Shown here: in pieces, positions 35,136 to 45,046 of the stretch | Layout: the number at the start of each line of letters is the position of its first letter | How positions within the stretch are numbered: position 1 is the first letter of the stretch | Origin: Methanosarcina sp. MTP4 | Lineage (GTDB): Archaea; Halobacteriota; Methanosarcinia; Methanosarcinales; Methanosarcinaceae | Assembly (NCBI RefSeq): GCF_000970045.1 | Contig: NZ_CP009505.1 | Span: forward strand, 3,372,808 to 3,436,807 | Direction of reading: 5' to 3' | DNA length: 64,000 nt | Position numbers and translations under genes: made by a program | Notes under the pieces: model-generated | The model's database searches: none | What the model was told of the DNA's origin: nothing | The model's input: the letters and a program-made list of their open reading frames with translations, nothing else

Positions 35136-36440
35136 ATGCCAGTAATAAAAGACGCAGTATGTTCCCTATGCGGGTCCCTCTGCGACGACATCACGGTTAC
35201 TGTTGAAGATAACAAAATCACGAAAATCGAAAATGCCTGTATCCTCGGGCACAGCAAGTTTGTCGGCATGTTCGAACATGACAGGATCGAAAACCCGATG
35301 ATCAGGAAAGACGGGGAACTGGTCCCCGTCCCCTACGAAGAAGCCATTGAAGCTGCCGCAAAGATCCTCGTAAATTCCAGGAGGACCCTTTCCTACGGCT
35401 GGTGCTCCACCTCCTGTGAAGCCATCGCCAAAGCCATCCAGCTTGCTGAGGAGACCGGATCTCTGATCGACTCTACCGCAAACGTCTGCCATGGCCCGTC
35501 AGCCCTTGCAGCTCAGGAGAAAGGATCTCCAGGAGCTTCCCTGGGAGTTATCAAGAACCGGGCTGACTTAATCGTTTTCTGGGGTTGCAACCCCGTACAC
35601 GCCCACCCCAGGCACATGAGCCGCTATTCAAGCTTCTCAAAGGGTTTCTTCTCCACAAAAGGAAGAAAAGGCAGGAAAATGGTGGTTATCGACGTCAGGA
35701 AGACCGACACCGCAAAGCTTGCCGACAAATATGTGGAAATCGAACAGGGAAGCGACCTGCTCCTTATCACTGCACTCAGGTCCGCAGTTAACGGGCATGA
35801 AGACGTAATCCCCGAAACCGTCGCAGGCATTTCAAAAGAAGAAATCCTGGAACTTGCCGAGAACCTGAAAAACGCCCAGTTCTCCTGCATCTTCTTCGGC
35901 ATGGGAGTCACACAGTCCCGCTCCAAGTACAAGAACGGAGATGGGGTCTCCTCCCTGATCTCAGACCTGAACCAGCACACCAAATCCGTCATGATCGGAA
36001 TGCGCGGACACTACAACGTTACCGGTTTCGGACAGGTCGCAACCTGGGAGACCGGCTTCCCCATGGCAATTGACTTTGCAAGGGGCTTCCCCTATTATAA
36101 CCCCGGAGAGACCGGAGCAAACGATGTCCTGGTGCGCGAAGAAGCGGATGCGGCAATAATCTCTGCCGCAGACCCCGGAGCACACTTCCCACAAAAAGCT
36201 GTCAGGCACCTGGCAAAAATCCCCGTTATCCAGATCGACCCGTACGCCAACCCAACAACCGAAATTGCCGATGTGGTGATTCCTGCGGCAGTTGTAGGGA
36301 TTGAAGCTGAGGGGACAGCCTACAGGATGGACGCAATTCCTCTCCGCATGAAAAAACTTATTGATACGGAATTCAAGACCGACGAGCAAATCGCAAAAGA
36401 CCTGATTGCAAAGGTCAGGGAACTCAAGGAAGGTGCATGA
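35136..36440 (+). CDS. fwdB: Formylmethanofuran dehydrogenase catalytic subunit B
   Basis: This 434-residue subunit interconverts CO2 and formate at the metal-pterin site, the first step of CO2 reduction and the last step of methyl oxidation. A [4Fe-4S] motif is seen at Cys9, Cys12 and Cys16. Cys118 in STANVCHGPSA is the expected metal ligand, in the place where some methanogens have selenocysteine. GGAGG precedes ATG 35136. Its TGA overlaps the fwdA ATG by 4 bp. The operon lacks E, F and G subunits, which suggests the tungsten-type fwd rather than the larger fmd set; this is not decisive. Confidence 0.92.
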   Translation: MPVIKDAVCSLCGSLCDDITVTVEDNKITKIENACILGHSKFVGMFEHDRIENPMIRKDGELVPVPYEEAIEAAAKILVNSRRTLSYGWCSTSCEAIAKAIQLAEETGSLIDSTANVCHGPSALAAQEKGSPGASLGVIKNRADLIVFWGCNPVHAHPRHMSRYSSFSKGFFSTKGRKGRKMVVIDVRKTDTAKLADKYVEIEQGSDLLLITALRSAVNGHEDVIPETVAGISKEEILELAENLKNAQFSCIFFGMGVTQSRSKYKNGDGVSSLISDLNQHTKSVMIGMRGHYNVTGFGQVATWETGFPMAIDFARGFPYYNPGETGANDVLVREEADAAIISAADPGAHFPQKAVRHLAKIPVIQIDPYANPTTEIADVVIPAAVVGIEAEGTAYRMDAIPLRMKKLIDTEFKTDEQIAKDLIAKVRELKEGA

Positions 36441-38161
36441 GAATGTCGGAAATCCTTATTAAAAACGCAAACGTTTGCGACCCTGCACAGGGCATTAACT
36501 GTGAAACCATGGACCTCTGCATAAGGGACGGCAAAATAGTTGAAAGCGTCTCGGAAAGCGCAAAGGTCATTGATGCCGCAGGCAGGCTCACCATGGCAGG
36601 GGGCTTTGACGGGCACACCCACAGCGCAGGGAAGATCAACGTAGGGCGCTTTATGAACCCTAACGATGCAAGGAGAACCCTGGTGCCGGGACTCTCAGGC
36701 CCAGAAGCAATGACCGAAAAGACAAGGGCACAGGTCGGGTACAACACACCCAATACCTATGCAATCGGGTACAGGTACGCAAAACTCGGGTACACAACCA
36801 TCTGTGAAGCCGCAATCCCGATGCTTGCCGCAAGGCACACCCACGAGGAATTCAAAGAAATCCCCATCCTGGACAAAATGGGGCTCTCTCTTTTCGGGAG
36901 CAACTGGCAGGTAATGGAGTACATCCGGGACAAGGAACCGGAAAAGCTGGCAGCCTATGTGGCCTGGGGCCTGAAAGCCTCCAGGGGCTATGGGGTAAAG
37001 ATCGTAAACGCAGGCGGAGGAGAAGCCTGGGGCTGGGGTAAGAACGTAAGCGGACTTTATGACCCTGTCCCGAACTTCGACGTAACCCCTGCAGAGATCC
37101 TGATGGGGCTTGCCGAAGCAAATGAGAAACTGCAGCTCCCCCACTCCGTGCATGTGCACTGCAACAACCTGGGAAAGCCCGGCAACTATGAGACCACCAT
37201 CGAGACCATGAAAATGTTCGAGAAGGTGAAGCCAGTCGTGGACAGGCAGGCCCTCCACGTAACCCATGTCCAGTTCAACGCTTACGCCGGGACCTCCTGG
37301 CGGGACTTCGAGACGGGAGCCCCGATGGTCGCAGACTACCTGAACGGTGCGAACCACCTGACTTTCGACCTTGGACAGGTCATTTTCGGCCCTGCAGTAA
37401 CCATGACTGCCGACGGCCCTGTGGAGTATGCAAACTCCCGGATGCTGCACGAAAAGTGGAGCAATCAGGATATCGAGCTGGAAGATGCTTCGGGTGTTGT
37501 GCCCCTTTCATATTCCCCCAAGAGCTTCATAAACGCAGTTCAGTGGGCAATAGGGATCGAACTGGCCCTGCTCGTAGAAGACCCCTGGAAGATCATGTTC
37601 ACCACTGACAGCCCGAACGGCGGCTCCTTCGTGAACTACCCTGAAGCTTTCACCTACCTGATGAGCGCAAAGAAGAGGGAGCAGGTCATCTCCGGCTTCG
37701 GCAAGATGGCACTGGACAGAATGGTGCTCCCCGGACTCGACAGGGAACTGAGTTTCTATGAACTTGCGATTATGACCAGGAGCATGCAGTCGAAGATGTA
37801 CAGCAGGCCTGAGAAAGGAAACCTCAAGGTAGGTTCCGATGCAGACGTTGCCATCTATGACATCATCACCAGCGACATTGACCCCTCCGTTGAGCACGAG
37901 AAGGTCAAGCAGGCCTTTAGCGGCGCTGCATACACCCTGAAAGATGGAAAGGTCGTCGTCAAGGATGGAAAAATCGAAGCCACCCCGATGGGCAGGACCT
38001 ATTGGGTGAATGCAAAAGTTCCGGCAGATATCGACAGTGCCATGAATAAGGACACTGATATCAAGTTCAAGAAGTACTACACCGTGAGCAAGTCCAACTA
38101 CATGGTGGAGGACTCATACCTGCCAAATCCGGTAGAAATCAGCACGGAGGGGGAGTTCTAA
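36437..38161 (+). CDS. fwdA: Formylmethanofuran dehydrogenase subunit A
   Basis: This 574-residue amidohydrolase-fold subunit carries a dinuclear metal site that joins formate to methanofuran. The first metal motif is GGFDGHTHSAG near residue 57. Others are HVHCNNLG near 237 and ALHVTHVQFNAY near 270. It overlaps fwdB by ATGA, and fwdC begins immediately after its TAA. Length is normal. Confidence 0.93.
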   Translation: MRMSEILIKNANVCDPAQGINCETMDLCIRDGKIVESVSESAKVIDAAGRLTMAGGFDGHTHSAGKINVGRFMNPNDARRTLVPGLSGPEAMTEKTRAQVGYNTPNTYAIGYRYAKLGYTTICEAAIPMLAARHTHEEFKEIPILDKMGLSLFGSNWQVMEYIRDKEPEKLAAYVAWGLKASRGYGVKIVNAGGGEAWGWGKNVSGLYDPVPNFDVTPAEILMGLAEANEKLQLPHSVHVHCNNLGKPGNYETTIETMKMFEKVKPVVDRQALHVTHVQFNAYAGTSWRDFETGAPMVADYLNGANHLTFDLGQVIFGPAVTMTADGPVEYANSRMLHEKWSNQDIELEDASGVVPLSYSPKSFINAVQWAIGIELALLVEDPWKIMFTTDSPNGGSFVNYPEAFTYLMSAKKREQVISGFGKMALDRMVLPGLDRELSFYELAIMTRSMQSKMYSRPEKGNLKVGSDADVAIYDIITSDIDPSVEHEKVKQAFSGAAYTLKDGKVVVKDGKIEATPMGRTYWVNAKVPADIDSAMNKDTDIKFKKYYTVSKSNYMVEDSYLPNPVEISTEGEF

Positions 38162-38920
38162 ATGCAGGTCGTAAAGTTTTCCCTGAAAAAAGCCAACAAG
38201 ATCCCTATCGAAGCCGACACGGTAACCCCGGACAACTTCGCAGGCAAGACAAAGGAAGAAATCGAAGCCATTCTCGTCTGGTACGGAAACGGGCAGTGTC
38301 CGCTCGGAGACTTCTTTACGGTTGAAGTTGAGGGCAGTGACTCCGCAGAAAACACAAAAATCGTGTTTGAAGGAGACGTCTCCCGGGTCAAGAGAATCGG
38401 ACAGGGCATGAGCACCGGAGAAATCGAAATCAACGGCAACGTGGACATGCACTGCGGGTTCGGCATGAAAGGCGGGAAAATCGTCATAAATGGCGACGCT
38501 GACAGCTGGCTCGGCTGCGAGATGAAAGGCGGAGAGATAATCCTCAACGGAAGCGCAGCCTACTATGTAGGATCCGGCTACCGTGGAGAAGCCTGCGGCA
38601 TGCGCGGAGGAAAGATCACCATCAACGGGAACGCAAGGGACTACCTCGGCGAGCACATGTGCGGCGGAGAAATCCTCGTGACCGGAAACGTCGGCCTCCT
38701 TCCCGCAGTCTCAAACAACGGTGGCACAATCGTCATCGAAGGAAACGCCACCATGCCCGCAAGCGAGATGAAGAACGGGACCGTAATCATCAAAGGCAAA
38801 ATCTCGGATATGCTTCCCTCCTACAAGGAAGACGGAACCGAGGAAGTTGAAGGCATAACCTACCGCAAGTTCGTTGGCGATGTCAACGCAGGCGGAAAAG
38901 GAATGCTACTGGTAAAGTGA
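38162..38920 (+). CDS. fwdC: Formylmethanofuran dehydrogenase subunit C
   Basis: This 252-residue beta-helical subunit is built from repeated Gly-rich turns (GEIEINGNVDMHCGFGMKGG, GGKIVINGDADSWLG, GGEIILNGSAAYYVG and others), the fold shared with glutamate synthase alpha C-terminal domains. It holds the complex together. The start codon directly follows the fwdA stop codon, so translation is coupled. Confidence 0.93.
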   Translation: MQVVKFSLKKANKIPIEADTVTPDNFAGKTKEEIEAILVWYGNGQCPLGDFFTVEVEGSDSAENTKIVFEGDVSRVKRIGQGMSTGEIEINGNVDMHCGFGMKGGKIVINGDADSWLGCEMKGGEIILNGSAAYYVGSGYRGEACGMRGGKITINGNARDYLGEHMCGGEILVTGNVGLLPAVSNNGGTIVIEGNATMPASEMKNGTVIIKGKISDMLPSYKEDGTEEVEGITYRKFVGDVNAGGKGMLLVK

Positions 38921-39126
38921 GTAAGCCGGAAAGTTGGTAAGTGAGTAAATCAGAAAGTGAATTAATCAGAGTAACCTGATTGAAAACAAAACTCACAGCA
39001 AAGATGTATTCAGAAAAGTGCGTTTCTAACGTCCTTTTCTTTATTACATTTCTTTTGTACTTTTTTTATGTTTTTGGTATTTTTTTATATGATTTTGTAC
39101 TTTGTCACATTTTCTTGACTCAGTTC

Positions 39127-39170
39127 CAAAATCCAGTGATTGATGTAAACTAAAAAATCACTGGATTTTG
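39127..39170. repeat. 15-bp inverted repeat after the fwd operon
   Basis: CAAAATCCAGTGATT (39127-39141) and AATCACTGGATTTTG (39156-39170) are perfect complements with a 14-nt loop. A third, one-mismatch copy, AATCACTAGATTTTGG, lies at 39290-39305. It could be the operon terminator or the ends of a decayed insertion sequence. Between 39171 and 39290 the minus strand stays open for about 50 codons without a recognisable product. The rest of 38921-39710 is AT-rich with no gene. Confidence 0.6.
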
Positions 39171-39710
39171 AAATTTGTTGTGGTCCTTTGAACACGGCCT
39201 CTTGATTGAAGTCTTTAGATGCCGAATATTGAGTTTGATTGAAGAACGAATTCTTCCTGCAAATTCATTGTTCCAATCAAAAAATGCAAAAATCACTAGA
39301 TTTTGGACCAGAGTCATTTTCTTTCTGCATTGAATAAATTACACTTACTCAACTTCTTTTTGAATAGTTCCAGTTCATGATAATGTTGCAGTTTCTTCAC
39401 ACCTTCTACTCAAGTCCGAATTATTCAGTTAATCATTTTATGAAAGATTCTCCATACATGTGATTCAAATTAGGCTGAAAAAGATGGAATTTTCGCTCAA
39501 GTTTTTCGATATTTGACATATAAAAAAAATGAGTCTGGAAAATAAAAAAGAAAAAAAGGCGAGAAAAAGCAATAAAAAAAGAATCAGGAAAAAAACTCAA
39601 AAAAAGAAAAATGAGTCTGAAAAGGTAGTAAAAAGAAAAAGTGAGAAAGGATTTAAGCCCCATTCTCGAAAAAGAAGGGATCAATATCCGTAAACTCACT
39701 CAATAATTAC

Positions 39711-40292
39711 TCAATATCCCGTAGCTTCTGCCAGTTCCTTAACCAGCGAAGCATCATCGGTGTTCCCATAGACAACGAACACGTAGTTTTCATGCTGCCA
39801 GATGTAGGAGTATCTGGGAACCTGTTCCCCACCTATTGTGGAGTACTCGGTAATTTTTGTCGCGAAATGCCCGTTAAAGGACTCTTCAACGAACCGAGAG
39901 CCGGTCCTCAACGATGAGAAGGAAGATTTGTATTCGAAGATAAGCTCCTCTGCGGCAGTACTGTCTTCAAATTCGAGAACATCTACATAAAAATCATTCC
40001 CGTCGGAATATTTGTACATGCCTTCGGAACCACCAAGGACTCCCGAAACATTGTCGGCTTCATAATCCTGTTTAATGTCCTCAGCAGAGAGCGGAAGGGA
40101 TGCGAGATATTCAAAACCTGCGGGAGCGGGGTCAATTGCGCTCATATCAGCAGTGCCCATATCCACGCTGACATTTGCTTCCGAGGTATTCGTATCTGTC
40201 CCATTGACTGCTGGGTCATTACCATCCACACAGCCTGAAAAAGCCATCATCAAAACCGCAAGTACAGATAATAAAACCATACTTTTTTTCAT
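39711..40292 (-). CDS. Small secreted lipoprotein
   Basis: The 193-residue product has a signal peptide, MKKSMVLLSVLAVLMMAFSG, and a lipobox ending at Cys21. An Asp/Asn/Thr-rich linker follows, then a globular domain with aromatic and acidic residues (GMYKYSDGNDFYVDVLEF). ATG 40292 with GGTGA upstream fits the signal peptide; the longer frame does not. I know no function. Similar short lipoproteins are common in Methanosarcina. It lies downstream of nothing obvious and points toward fwdC. Confidence 0.75.
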   Translation of the reverse strand: MKKSMVLLSVLAVLMMAFSGCVDGNDPAVNGTDTNTSEANVSVDMGTADMSAIDPAPAGFEYLASLPLSAEDIKQDYEADNVSGVLGGSEGMYKYSDGNDFYVDVLEFEDSTAAEELIFEYKSSFSSLRTGSRFVEESFNGHFATKITEYSTIGGEQVPRYSYIWQHENYVFVVYGNTDDASLVKELAEATGY

Positions 40293-40439
40293 AATTTCAC
40301 CTTGATCCTTAATCGGAATATAGAATCCTATGGATGAGGTCAATTTAAAAGAAGCGCCTGAATTTAAGGGTATCTAAGAAAAAGCAATGAAAAAAAGGTA
40401 AAAGAAAGAAGGGTTAGGAAAACCCTTCATTCAGAAGAT

Positions 40440-42476
40440 TTAGTTGTTCCTCCTAACGAGGTAGACTACTGCAAGAAGTCCGACAAGTCCGAAGGCGAAT
40501 CCGAATCCAGGTGAGGGTTCTTCTTCTTCTTCAGCAGGTTCTTCTTCAACAGGTTCTTCGTCAACAGGTTCTTCGTCAACAACAGGTTCTTCGTCAACAG
40601 TTACGTTGTCGTCAACAGGTGTTTCGTCAACAACAGGTTCTTCGTCAACAGGTTCTTCGTCATCAGCGTCTTCTTCAGCGCCTTCGATGGTTACCTCAAC
40701 GAATGGGTAGAACCTGACAAACTTTTCTGTGTTGTCAGCCATCTTGAAGAACATGCCTTCAGCGATTTCTTCGTCGTCATCCTTGTTCAGGGTGATAGAG
40801 TCATCGTTGGAAAGCTCGAGGGTCTTGCCCTTGAGGGTGACTTCAAGTTCGCCGAATTCATCGTCATTCTCAATGGTGAAAGCGTTCTCGTAGTCAATGA
40901 GCCAGAGACCTTCGATCTGAGCGATACTGTCGACTGCGCCCTGGAAGACCTGGTTCACGTGCATCCTCATGACAACTACATCGTCTTCATCCTCAACGTC
41001 ATCAAGGTCAACGACCCAGTCGCCGGTTTCGCCTGCGACAACGGAGATGATTTCGTCATCAATGAATTCGCCGTCCTTGGTGAACTCAAGCCAGACCTTG
41101 TCACCTTCGACATCGACCTGCTTGGCTTCAAGGGCATAGCCCTCACCGAGGTCGAGGATTTCGCCGGTTCTCAGGGTGTACTTCTCGTCATCGTCGAGGA
41201 CCAGCTTTGCAAGCTTGTCAGCGCTGACGGGGTCAATTGCAACAAATTCCTCTGCAAAGAAGCCGAGTACAGGGTACTCCTTGGTTGCAACGTCATCGTC
41301 ACTGGCAGTGAAGCCGGGAGCGAATTCGAAGTCAACCATTTCGATGGTGGTGGTGTAGACAAGCTGGTTGTCACCGATTTCCACGGTGTCGGTTCCGGTG
41401 GAAGAGAGAATCTTAAGCTCCTCGGTACCTACATCGTCATCAATGTCGTAGTAGAAGCCAGCAAAGGTGGAAGAGTTCCATTCCCAGGTGCTGACGCTAT
41501 TGTTGTTGTCAACGACGCTACCTCTGATCTCATAGGTGCCGGGTTCGGTGAATTCCTTGAATACATAGAACCTGAATTCGTCGTCAGGAGTGTCAGCGAT
41601 AAGGAAGGACATGCCTTCAGCGATCTCTTCGGTGTCATCCTTGTTAAGGGTGATATCGTCGGTGCTCTCAAGGTTGAGAGTGTCTCCAGTGATAGTTACT
41701 TCGAGCTCTCCAAATTCATCGTCAGACTCGATGGTCATTGCGTTCTCGAAGTCAATGAGCCAGAGACCTTCGATCTGGGCAATGCTGTCAACAGCTCCCT
41801 GGAAGACCTGGTTCACGTGCATTCTCATGACAATTACATCGTCTTCATCCTCGATGTCGTCAAGGTCAACGACCCAGTCACCGGTGTCGTCTGCGGTTGC
41901 GACGGAAATGATTTCGTCGTCAATGAATTCGCCGTCCTTGGTGAACTCGAGCCAGACTTTCTCACCGTCAACATCGACCTGCTTGGCTTCAAGGGCATAG
42001 CCCTCACCGAGGTCGAGGATTTCGCCGGTTCTCAGGGTGTACTTCTCGTCGTCATCCATGACCAGCTTGGCGAGCTTGTCTGCTTTGTTTTCATCCAGTG
42101 GGATGAAAGCCTCTGCAAAGAAGCCGAGTACAGGGAACTGGGTGGTTGCATCGTCTTCGTCACTGGCAGTGAAGCCAGGAGCATATTCGAAATCGACAAA
42201 TGTGATCGTGGTGTTGTAGACAAGGTCACCTTCAGGGATTGTGTCGCTGTCATCAGCGGATAAAACCGAGAGGGTTTCTGTCTGGGTACCTTCGTCAAGG
42301 TCATAGTAGAATGCTGCAAATGAGTTAGCATCCATAGTAACAGGAACAATATCTGTAAGATTTGTTCCGTTGTACACTGGACCGCGGATCTCAACGGAAT
42401 CTGCTGCACTTGCGCAAGATGCGAATACAGCTAAGACCATGAGGGCAGCCAGTGTTACTGCTGCAAATCTCTTCAT
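40440..42476 (-). CDS. Major S-layer-type surface protein with two tandem domains
   Basis: The 678-residue precursor has a signal peptide cut near ASCASA-AD. Two S-layer domains of about 280 residues follow (roughly 30-310 and 315-590); they share long identical blocks such as TLRTGEILDLGEGYALEAKQ and VMRMHVNQVFQGAVDS. A Glu/Pro/Val-rich acidic tether of DEEPV repeats spans about 595-650. The end is a PGF-CTERM sorting signal, SPGFGFAFGLVGLLAVVYLV, then RRNN. Such proteins form the lattice around Methanosarcina cells. GAGGAAA precedes ATG 42476. A long 5' leader is likely. Confidence 0.93.
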   Translation of the reverse strand: MKRFAAVTLAALMVLAVFASCASAADSVEIRGPVYNGTNLTDIVPVTMDANSFAAFYYDLDEGTQTETLSVLSADDSDTIPEGDLVYNTTITFVDFEYAPGFTASDEDDATTQFPVLGFFAEAFIPLDENKADKLAKLVMDDDEKYTLRTGEILDLGEGYALEAKQVDVDGEKVWLEFTKDGEFIDDEIISVATADDTGDWVVDLDDIEDEDDVIVMRMHVNQVFQGAVDSIAQIEGLWLIDFENAMTIESDDEFGELEVTITGDTLNLESTDDITLNKDDTEEIAEGMSFLIADTPDDEFRFYVFKEFTEPGTYEIRGSVVDNNNSVSTWEWNSSTFAGFYYDIDDDVGTEELKILSSTGTDTVEIGDNQLVYTTTIEMVDFEFAPGFTASDDDVATKEYPVLGFFAEEFVAIDPVSADKLAKLVLDDDEKYTLRTGEILDLGEGYALEAKQVDVEGDKVWLEFTKDGEFIDDEIISVVAGETGDWVVDLDDVEDEDDVVVMRMHVNQVFQGAVDSIAQIEGLWLIDYENAFTIENDDEFGELEVTLKGKTLELSNDDSITLNKDDDEEIAEGMFFKMADNTEKFVRFYPFVEVTIEGAEEDADDEEPVDEEPVVDETPVDDNVTVDEEPVVDEEPVDEEPVEEEPAEEEEEPSPGFGFAFGLVGLLAVVYLVRRNN

Positions 42477-43828
42477 TTGTTGTTTCCTCCGTATTTATTA
42501 AAATATACTGTATGTAAGAAGAAGTGTTGGGATTTAACATTTTAAGGGTTTCATCAGTCTTCACCAAATTAGACGGATAGGAATTCGTCGATTGACGAAG
42601 AGGAGTCGTTACCCTCCTTATCCCTTCAAATTGGATTACAAGTGTTCTATAAAACAATTGCATTATTAAATCTTTTGTGGTCAATATATGAGAAATTAAA
42701 CAGGAAAAGCGCAAAACAACGATACAAATGACGGTAAATGTCGAAAGGAACGAAATAGAATAATCTCAGGAGGTAAACATACAGATTAAATTCGAAATAC
42801 TTATAAAATACTATTGAAAAAAGGTTGTGTGCTTGAGGGGAGTAGAGCAAAAGAATTTGAGGATATACTTGTTTTTAAAATTTGTAAGCTGTGAAGACCT
42901 TATGCTGTTAAGGTCTTATGCTGTTAAGGTCTTATGCTGTAAAGTTCTCATGCTGTGAAGGGGCAAAACCTGAACTGAAGAAGATGGGCCTGCGGGGATA
43001 AATTAGGAGCTGCAGAGTACACTCCATAATTACACCGGGAACGGCACACTGGATATTAGAGTATCCGGAAGATCAAGGGCATGCCCATACGTAATTACAG
43101 TATGCCGCCTATGAGTGTGCTTCTTTGTGTATTATGTCTGTATCATATCTGTATTATGTCTGTATTATTACTGCATTATTCTGAATATTCCTTGACAGGT
43201 CAGGTCCGAACTATCGAGATGCGGTAGAAATAACCGGCGAAATATACGGAATACAACCTGAAATCAAAGCATACTGAATTTGGATTTTATAGCATAAATT
43301 GAAAAAAAGAAAAACGATAAGAGAAAAAAACCGAATTCAGATTATAAAAACAAAAAATGTTTTAAATGCAATTATTTACACAGTTTGGAACTGGAAGTAT
43401 TGTCGTTAAAATTTCGGAAATTGTCGAATTAATGCGGTTATATGGGAGTTCAGAGAAAATATTATAGAAATGAATAAATGAATAAGTTGATGAACTTGAG
43501 GTAAGATGAGAGAAAAAATATAATATATTCGTAATAATAAAATCATGAGAACTGTAGTATAACACAATGCATCCAGATGCAGTAACCGAAAGTTTCAGTA
43601 ACCGAAAGGTGCAGCAACCTAATGTTAATATATTCAAAAATTATATTAATAGCATATATCGAATACCTCTATTTAGAATGCCGTTATTGAATACCTCTAT
43701 TGAATACCTCTATTGAATACCTCTATTGAATACCTCTATTGAATACCGTTATCGTATACCTCTATTGAATACCGTTATCGTATACCTCTGAATCCATAAC
43801 CAAGTTAAAAAAACAAGGGGACCTAGAT
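42477..43828. other. Long intergenic region with S-layer promoter and two minisatellites
   Basis: The half next to the S-layer gene should hold its promoter and leader; GGAGTCGTTACCCTCC near 42601 is an imperfect palindrome. A 16-bp repeat, AAGGTCTTATGCTGTT, occurs about four times at 42894-42960. A 13-bp repeat, GAATACCTCTATT, occurs about nine times at 43660-43790, ending 40 bp before the next gene. A 30-codon frame ending near 43276 (containing NYRDAVEITGEIYGI) may be a gene fragment. No other gene is supported. Confidence 0.65.
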
Positions 43829-44404
43829 ATGGAAAATAAAGAGATCATAGAAGATGTCCAGTGCAAAATAAAAGCCATTAAAGGTGTAGAGGACACATAT
43901 ATTGTTACGGAGAAGGACAGGGATAAAATTCTCGCACTTGAAAAGGAAGCCGAAGGAGCAGTCCTGATGGGCCTCGGGATAGGAGACAACCGGGGAATAA
44001 AGGAGGTCTTCAATCGCCAGGTAATCATCGCTTTCACAACTAACATGGACTATGTCTGGCCGGAAGGGTCCAACGTTGTGCTCATGCAGTACGGGGAAAA
44101 GGTCGGAGAAGACATTTACGACCCCGAAAAGCTTGAAGAATGCAAAAAATGTAAAGATATGATGGTAATGGGGAATCTTGTGCTCTACAGAAATGCAGTC
44201 CCCAAACCAAAAGAGGCAAAGAAAGAACCCCTCACCGTGGTCCTCCCTCCCCAGAAATGCCCGGAGGTCGAGTGTGCCTGCGGTGTGACCGATGTTGTAC
44301 TCGGATCGCCTTCCACACCCACGGATGAATACATAAGAGAGCAGATGAACCTGCAGACAGGAAAAGGACAGGGCACATTCATAATAGGGTTCAACTTCTG
44401 TTAA
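43829..44404 (+). CDS. Unknown protein with two Cys clusters
   Basis: The 191-residue product starts MENKEIIEDVQCKIKAIKGV. The first 90 residues look like a mixed alpha/beta domain (AVLMGLGIGDNRGIKEVFNRQ, VIIAFTTNMDYVW). The second half has ECKKCKD near residue 112 and CPEVECACG near 145, a possible zinc site. It ends with FC at the C-terminus. No signal peptide is seen. I do not recognise the family. ATG 43829 follows a GGGGACC site and a 13-bp minisatellite. Confidence 0.7.
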   Translation: MENKEIIEDVQCKIKAIKGVEDTYIVTEKDRDKILALEKEAEGAVLMGLGIGDNRGIKEVFNRQVIIAFTTNMDYVWPEGSNVVLMQYGEKVGEDIYDPEKLEECKKCKDMMVMGNLVLYRNAVPKPKEAKKEPLTVVLPPQKCPEVECACGVTDVVLGSPSTPTDEYIREQMNLQTGKGQGTFIIGFNFC

Positions 44405-45046
44405 ACATCCAGGTATTAACAGCAGATTTGCAGAACACACAATATTGAGTACATAATTGGATTTATTTACACATTTACGGGGTACTGCCTTCATCCGGAA
44501 GGACAATACCCTGGCTTTTTTGGAAAACGGTAGGGCTGTTTGCGGCATATACAAGAATTGGCTAGCAACCACTCATATTAGCAGCCAGCAACTTTTATTA
44601 GCGGTCAGCAAAATCTTAAGTCAACAGAATATTAAGCCAGGAACCTGAATAAATGGCATTAAAGTACTATAGTCAAAAACCCAAATTCCTTCACCAATCT
44701 CAATTGAAAGTTTAACCACAGAAAGCACGGAAAACACGGAATAAAGGAAATAGGGGCACAATACGCCCGTGTTTTCCGTGTTTTCCGTATCTTCCGTGGT
44801 TAGTAAGTGTAAATATTTACTTTCGAGACTTAAATAGTGGAATCAGAATCACCGATAACTCCTAAATAAATGCTTCAAAATGACTTTTCTAATTAATCCA
44901 TGAAGAGTAATTCCTCAAAAGTAAGATGTAAAAAAATAGGGGAAAGGTAATGGAAAAAAGACCCACTTTCCCTACTCATATGAAGGTACCCCTGAAACGG
45001 CAATTACCGAAAAAGGAGTGAACCGGGAATCCCGGAGACCGGAAAG
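44405..45046. repeat. Intergenic region with a long palindromic repeat element
   Basis: CACGGAAAACACGG (44726-44739) and CCGTGTTTTCCGTG (44767-44780) are perfect complements. The outer ends AACCACAG and CTTCCGTGGTT extend the palindrome to 44714-44801. This looks like a dispersed small palindromic (MITE-like) repeat of a type seen in many prokaryotes. No gene is seen in the rest. Confidence 0.65.

Noticed and set aside
40959-42263. A 434-codon plus-strand open frame opposite the S-layer gene
   Set aside because: It is an antisense shadow of a highly repetitive, biased coding gene. It has no ribosome-binding site, and the minus-strand product has a signal peptide, duplicated domains and PGF-CTERM.
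43187-43276. A 30-codon frame containing NYRDAVEITGEIYGI
   Set aside because: It looks a little like coding sequence but is too short, has no start, and I cannot tie it to a family.
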